Part shown: piece by piece, positions 59,635-64,000 of the stretch
Position numbering within the stretch: the first letter of the stretch is position 1
Layout of the letters: every line of letters starts with the position of its first letter
Source: Planotetraspora sp. A-T 1434
GTDB lineage: Bacteria > Actinomycetota > Actinomycetes > Streptosporangiales > Streptosporangiaceae
Assembly: GCF_025420585.1 (NCBI RefSeq)
Contig: NZ_JAOEGB010000027.1
Coordinates: 1 to 64,000 of the forward strand
Direction of reading: 5' to 3'
DNA length: 64,000 bases
The notes under the pieces: generated by a model
What the model was told of the DNA's origin: nothing
Databases searched by the model: none
The model's input: the letters and a program-made list of their open reading frames with translations, nothing else
Program-made: the position numbers and the translations under genes

Positions 59635-60876
59635 ATGCCACTACAACCGGCTCCCAGGTCACCCGCGCAGGGTCCCTATTTCTTCCTGAGCTACGCGCAC
59701 ATCCCCACGCACGACCCGAATAGCAGGAACGACCCGAACAGATGGGTCGTGAAGCTTTTCGAAGATCTGTGCGATCACATCATCAACATGACGAACCTGC
59801 CCCAGGGGCAGGCCGGATTCATGGACGTGGACCTGCGTTCGGGTCACCTCTGGCCGGACCGGCTGGCCGACGCCTTGGCGACATGCAAGGTATTCGTTCC
59901 GCTCTACTCTCCCCGCTACTTTGAAAGCGATCAATGCGGCAAGGAGTGGGCCGCGTTCCAACAGCGCGTCAACAACCACACCGGGCCGGAAGGGCACCTT
60001 CCCGAGGCCATCGTCCCCGCCCTCTGGAGCCCCATACCTCCCGAGCGCCTGCCCGCGGTGGCGCAGTCCATCCAGTTCACGCATGACGTCCTGGGATCCC
60101 GATATCGCGACGAAGGTTTCTATGGCCTCGTCAAGATTTCCGCCATGCGGTCGCACTACCAGAGAGCCACGATGGGGCTGGCGAAGCGGATCGTCGAAGT
60201 GGCCCAGCGGACACATGTGGGATTGATGGAACCGCCGCCGAAGTACGCCGACCTCCGCAGCGCGTTCGACGATTACTCCCCGCAACGCCCGCTCCGGGTG
60301 ACCGTGGTGGCGCCGGACCTGACACACCTGCCCGCCGACCGCAACCCGTACTACTACGGCCTCACCCCTGAGGAGTGGAACCCCTTTCGGCGCGGAAGCA
60401 ACACCCGCCCGCTGGTGTCCCACGCGGAAGAGATCGCGACGGCACACGGCTTCCTGCCGGAGGTGGGCTCACTCGACGACCATGCCCGGCTCCTGACCTC
60501 CCCGGAGCGCCCCGACGAACCGTCGGTCATGCTGGTGGACCCCTGGGCCACCACCGGGCCGGACTGCCACAGGACGCTCCGGGCGTTCGACCGGCGGAAC
60601 CGCCAGTCCGTGAGCGTCATCGTGCCGTGGAATCACGAGGACGAGCAGACCGTGCGGGACCGTCCGAGGCTACAGCGCTCTCTCAACTCGGCCCTGCACA
60701 ACAACCTGTCAGAACCGGGCCCGGACGTAACTTCGGTCAACGCCTTCCGCGGGGCCCTGTCCGACGCCCTGGGGAGGGCGGCGAACCACCTGTTCAAGAC
60801 CGCCCCGGCCTATCCGCCGGAGGGCGAGCCGACCAGAAGACCGAGGCTGATGCAGCCGGAGGACCCCGATGACTGA
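59635..60876 (+). CDS. fxsC: FxSxx-COOH system TIR-like protein FxsC
   Basis: A 413-aa protein. The N-terminal TIR-like domain (about 13-145) begins GPYFFLSYAHIP. It keeps the CxxE-type motif (C101-GK-E104 in SDQCGKEW), the position of the catalytic Glu in NADase TIRs. A second alpha/beta domain follows (about 175-370) starting RPLRVTVVAPDLTH. The ATG has an excellent AAAGGAGG. It lies 27 bp after the AAC(3) gene and overlaps fxsT by eight bases. NAD hydrolysis is plausible but untested here. Confidence 0.9.
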   Translation: MPLQPAPRSPAQGPYFFLSYAHIPTHDPNSRNDPNRWVVKLFEDLCDHIINMTNLPQGQAGFMDVDLRSGHLWPDRLADALATCKVFVPLYSPRYFESDQCGKEWAAFQQRVNNHTGPEGHLPEAIVPALWSPIPPERLPAVAQSIQFTHDVLGSRYRDEGFYGLVKISAMRSHYQRATMGLAKRIVEVAQRTHVGLMEPPPKYADLRSAFDDYSPQRPLRVTVVAPDLTHLPADRNPYYYGLTPEEWNPFRRGSNTRPLVSHAEEIATAHGFLPEVGSLDDHARLLTSPERPDEPSVMLVDPWATTGPDCHRTLRAFDRRNRQSVSVIVPWNHEDEQTVRDRPRLQRSLNSALHNNLSEPGPDVTSVNAFRGALSDALGRAANHLFKTAPAYPPEGEPTRRPRLMQPEDPDD

Positions 60877-63800
60877 CGTCCAAGACGAAGGCCAGATCGT
60901 CACGTTCTACTCCTACAAGGGGGGAACCGGGCGCACCATGGCACTGGCCAACACGGCATGGGTGCTCGCCAGCAACGGTCTGCGGGTCCTGGTGGTGGAC
61001 TGGGATCTGGAGTCGCCCGGGTTGCACAAGTTCTTCCATCCGTTCCTCGACAGCAGCGTCTTCAGCGCGACGCCAGGCGTGATCGACATCATCAGCAACT
61101 ACATGTGGGCAGCCGTCAGACCCGCGGAGCGCAGTGCGGACTGGCATGTCCCCTACGCACGGGTCGTTCCTCACGCGGTGTCACTGGACTGGGACTTTCC
61201 CGACGGCGGGACGCTCGACTTCGTGTCCGCCGGGCAGCAGAACCGCGACTACTCGTCACTGGTGTCGACGTTCGACTGGGACAACTTCTACGAGCGGCTG
61301 GGGGGTGGCAGATTCCTCGACGCCCTCCGCGCTGACATGAAGAGGAACTACGACTACACCCTCATCGACAGCCGTACCGGTCTGAGCGACATCGCTGACA
61401 TCTGCACGATCCAGATGCCCGACATCCTCGTCGACTGTTTCACGATGAGCGACCAGAGCATCGAGGGCGCCGCGAAGGTCGCACGGTACATCGACGATCG
61501 TTACCGTGAGCGCAACATCAGAATCCTGCCGGTCCCCATGCGGATCGACGACGGGGAGAAGGAGAAGCTCGACGCGGGGCGGCTGCTCGCCCGCAGCAGG
61601 TTCGACCGTTTCCCCAAGGGACTGACCGCGGAAGGGCTCAAGCAGTACTGGGGCGCGGTCGAGATCCCCTACAAGCGGTTCTACGCGTTCGAGGAGACGC
61701 TGGCGACGTTCGGCGACGGTCCCGGCTCCCCCACCTCCCTGCTCGCGGCCTACGAGCGACTCACCGGCGCCGTCACCGAAGGAAAGGTGGTCTCGTTCCC
61801 GCCCTTGGACGAGACCGTGCGGACCAGATGGCTGGAGATGTTCACCCGCCGCCAGCCGCTGCAGCCCACGGACATCCTGCTGAGCTACGCGCCGGAGGAC
61901 CGCATGTGGGCCGACTGGATCAGCGCGGTTCTGGAACGCGCGGGATGCCGGGTGATCCCCCAGGCCATCGGCGCCTCGCCGCCGGGGGACCCCGGCCAGG
62001 GGCCGAGCCGCGTGATGCTCGTCCTGTCCGCCGCGTACACGCGAGCGATACAGGGAGGGGATGCGCTGGAGCGGCTCTCGGCCATGGACCCGATGGGGGA
62101 CAGCCGCATGGTCACCACCATCCGGGTGTCCGAAGTGCGGCTCACCCCTCCTTTCAGCGACGTTCCGCCGGTCGACCTGGTACGGCTGAACGCGGAGCAG
62201 GCGACCGAGGCGATCCTCCGTGCGGTGGGAAGAGAGGGCGCCGACTACCCGTCGACTCCCTCACCTATGGGAGCGCGATTCCCGGGAACCGCTCCCCCCA
62301 TATGGAACGTCCAGGCGCGCAACGCCGCCTTCACGGGACGTGGGGCCGCGCTCGAATCCCTGAGAGACCAGCTCGTCGGCGGAAGCCAGGCGGTGGTCCT
62401 TCCTCAGGCGTTGTACGGCCTGGGCGGCGTGGGCAAGACCCAGATCGCCCTGGAGTACGCCCATCGCTTCATGGCCGACTACGACCTGGTCTGGTGGATC
62501 TCCGCGGAACAGCCGGAGCTGATCAACCCGGCGCTCGCCGAGCTGGCCGGACGGCTCGGGATCCGGGTGGGCGACAGCATTCTCGAAGCCGCGGAAGCGG
62601 CCCGCGAGGCGCTGCGGCGCGGCGAGCCGTACTCTCGCTGGCTGCTGATCTTCGACAACGCCGGCGATCCCGAGGAGGTACGGGGCTTCCTCCCAGGAGG
62701 CCCCGGCCACGTGATCGTCACCTCGAGAAACCAGTCATGGTCGATGGTGGCGGCTCCGCTCGAGGTCGACGTGTTCAGCCGTGAGGAGAGCCTGGAACAC
62801 CTGCTGCGCCGAGTGCCGTCGCTGAAGCCGGAGGACGCTCTACGAGTGGCCGAAGCGCTCGGCTATCTGCCGCTCGCTGTCGAGCAGGCGGCGGCCTGGC
62901 TCGGGGAGACCGGCATGTCGGCGGCGACCTACATCGAACAGTTGGAGACCCAGACGAGCGAGATTCTCTCCACCAACCCGCCGCCGGGGTATCCCAGCCC
63001 AGTGGCGGCGACGTGGAACATCTCACTCAGCCAGCTGAGGGAGCACTCCCCCGCGGCCGTGCGGATGTTGCAGCTGTGCGCCTTCTTCGCACCCGATCCC
63101 ATCTCCATGTCGTTGCTGTACAGCGACGAGATGATGCGTTCCCTGCTGCCTCACGACAGTTCGCTGCGCGGCGAGAAGCTCATGCTGGGCCGGCTCATCC
63201 GGGAGATCAGCAAGTTCGCGCTCGCGAAGATCGACCCTGGAAGCAACACCATCCAGGTACACCGCCTGGTTCAGGCTGTGATCAGAAGCCAGATGACGTT
63301 CGACGAGATCGAATCCACGACCCATGAGGTGCATCACATCCTGGTGGGCGCCCGCCCTCGGCAGGGCGAGGTGGACGACCCGGAGAACTGGCCGGTCTAC
63401 GACCTGATCTGGCCTCATCTGCTTCCCTCGGACGCCGAGAGATGCGTGGAGGAGGAGACCCGGCAGCTGCTCACGGAGCGGGTCCGCTACCTGTGGAAAC
63501 GCGGCGAGTTCAGCAGCGCCCTGCAACTCGGTCAGCGTCTGGCCGACTTCTGGGAAGGCGAGTTCGGCCAGAACGAGCGGCAACGGCTGCATCTGCTCTT
63601 CAACATCGCCAACGTCCTCCGCTCCCAGGGGAGCTACCAGGAAGCGAGGGACCTCGACGAATGGGTGTGGAACCGGCAGCGGGAGATGCTGGGCGACAAT
63701 CATCCGCACACGCTCATGACGACCGGTGGACTGGCCGCCGACCTTCGGGCGCTCGGCGAGTTCGACCGGGCGCTGGAGATGGACAAGGAGACCTACCAGC

Positions 63801-64000
63801 GATGGAGAGAGCTCTACGGTGAGGACAATCCGCGCACGCTGGCCTCCGCCAACAATCTCGCGGTCTCCTATCGCCTCGTCGGCGACTGTTACAGCGCCCT
63901 CGACCTCGACCAGGACACGCTCAGCCGACGGCTCACGGTGATCGGCCCGATCCATCCGTACACCCTCTTCTCCTCGGCCAACCTGGCCCGCGACATGCGT
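60869..64000 (+). CDS. fxsT: FxSxx-COOH system tetratricopeptide-repeat protein FxsT (partial)
   Basis: At least 1044 aa, open at the right edge. Order: a ParA/SIMIBI-like P-loop domain with SYKGGTGRTMALANTA (residues about 15-30); a TIR-like domain (about 330-435, TDILLSYAPEDR) lacking the usual catalytic Cys-Glu; an NB-ARC ATPase with LYGLGGVGKTQIALEYA (about 515), Walker B RWLLIFDNAGD and a GLPL-like GYLPLAVEQAAAWL; then TPRs from about 860 (SGALRY.W.RGEF..A). This is the architecture of NLR-like STAND proteins. The ATG overlaps fxsC by eight bases. It may be the sensor or regulator of the system. Confidence 0.9.
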   Translation, partial: MTDVQDEGQIVTFYSYKGGTGRTMALANTAWVLASNGLRVLVVDWDLESPGLHKFFHPFLDSSVFSATPGVIDIISNYMWAAVRPAERSADWHVPYARVVPHAVSLDWDFPDGGTLDFVSAGQQNRDYSSLVSTFDWDNFYERLGGGRFLDALRADMKRNYDYTLIDSRTGLSDIADICTIQMPDILVDCFTMSDQSIEGAAKVARYIDDRYRERNIRILPVPMRIDDGEKEKLDAGRLLARSRFDRFPKGLTAEGLKQYWGAVEIPYKRFYAFEETLATFGDGPGSPTSLLAAYERLTGAVTEGKVVSFPPLDETVRTRWLEMFTRRQPLQPTDILLSYAPEDRMWADWISAVLERAGCRVIPQAIGASPPGDPGQGPSRVMLVLSAAYTRAIQGGDALERLSAMDPMGDSRMVTTIRVSEVRLTPPFSDVPPVDLVRLNAEQATEAILRAVGREGADYPSTPSPMGARFPGTAPPIWNVQARNAAFTGRGAALESLRDQLVGGSQAVVLPQALYGLGGVGKTQIALEYAHRFMADYDLVWWISAEQPELINPALAELAGRLGIRVGDSILEAAEAAREALRRGEPYSRWLLIFDNAGDPEEVRGFLPGGPGHVIVTSRNQSWSMVAAPLEVDVFSREESLEHLLRRVPSLKPEDALRVAEALGYLPLAVEQAAAWLGETGMSAATYIEQLETQTSEILSTNPPPGYPSPVAATWNISLSQLREHSPAAVRMLQLCAFFAPDPISMSLLYSDEMMRSLLPHDSSLRGEKLMLGRLIREISKFALAKIDPGSNTIQVHRLVQAVIRSQMTFDEIESTTHEVHHILVGARPRQGEVDDPENWPVYDLIWPHLLPSDAERCVEEETRQLLTERVRYLWKRGEFSSALQLGQRLADFWEGEFGQNERQRLHLLFNIANVLRSQGSYQEARDLDEWVWNRQREMLGDNHPHTLMTTGGLAADLRALGEFDRALEMDKETYQRWRELYGEDNPRTLASANNLAVSYRLVGDCYSALDLDQDTLSRRLTVIGPIHPYTLFSSANLARDMR

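Noticed and set aside
1-64000. tRNA, rRNA, riboswitch or insertion sequence
   Set aside because: None was recognised: no cloverleaf with a T-loop GTTCGAATC-type element, no transposase, no cobalamin or thiamine riboswitch block. A covariance-model search would settle this.

Overview
The window is 64 kb of very high-GC DNA with GTG/ATG starts, frequent ATGA/GTGA stop-start overlaps, Tat-exported proteins, a CBM2-GH18 chitinase, a DtxR-type iron box and an FxSxx-COOH RiPP locus. This points to a filamentous actinomycete, most likely Streptosporangiales/Streptosporangiaceae. The taxon is inferred from gene content and style; there is no rRNA or other marker here. I see no tRNA, rRNA, insertion sequence or cas gene.

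Layout. 0-4.6 kb: a truncated gene start (DUF222/HNH-like), a glyoxalase-fold protein, endonuclease V, a YjbR protein plus thiamine-binding-type protein pair, and a flavin monooxygenase. 4.6-18.4 kb: a complete muropeptide/N-acetylmuramic acid (MurNAc) recycling locus. It has a beta-lactamase-like amidase and MurQ, divergent NamZ, an Opp-type ABC importer (solute-binding protein, two permeases, two ATPases) with a tandem GNAT gene, an RpiR/SIS regulator, NagZ and a BadF-type sugar kinase. The hydrolases appear leaderless, so the importer probably brings muropeptides or MurNAc sugars inside, where they are cut, phosphorylated by the kinase and passed to MurQ. 18.4-30.2 kb: a frameshifted CBM6 relic, a PaoABC-like molybdenum aldehyde oxidoreductase, formamidase with its zinc-ribbon partner, small actinobacterial proteins, a Tat-exported amine oxidase, a phosphotransferase with decapeptide repeats, and a lipoprotein. 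30.8-34.2 kb: the efeUOB iron-uptake operon behind tandem iron boxes. 34.3-38.9 kb: a four-gene TelA/VWA/solute-binding-like operon. 38.9-48.5 kb: a CehA/McbA metallohydrolase, methylmalonyl-CoA mutase (mutAB, meaB), a PGRP-type amidase and an AAA ATPase. 48.5-54.4 kb: chitinase, an S9 peptidase and an M20 peptidase.

54.4 kb to the end is a conflict/signalling-like island. A SLOG-domain protein and a SLATT (DUF4231-type) membrane protein are followed by an FxSxx-COOH peptide system: two precursors (ending FQSSI and FNSSI), a radical SAM-SPASM-HEXXH maturase, an AAC(3)-family protein, the TIR-like FxsC, and FxsT (P-loop, TIR-like, NB-ARC, TPR), which runs off the window.

The most unusual non-coding signal is a repeat family with consensus near GAATTCGTGCATGATCACG. 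Copies are spaced 53 and 52 bp apart in two arrays, on both sides of the mutAB genes. The larger array is a mirror-symmetric six-copy structure around a 14-bp hairpin. A lone copy follows murQ.
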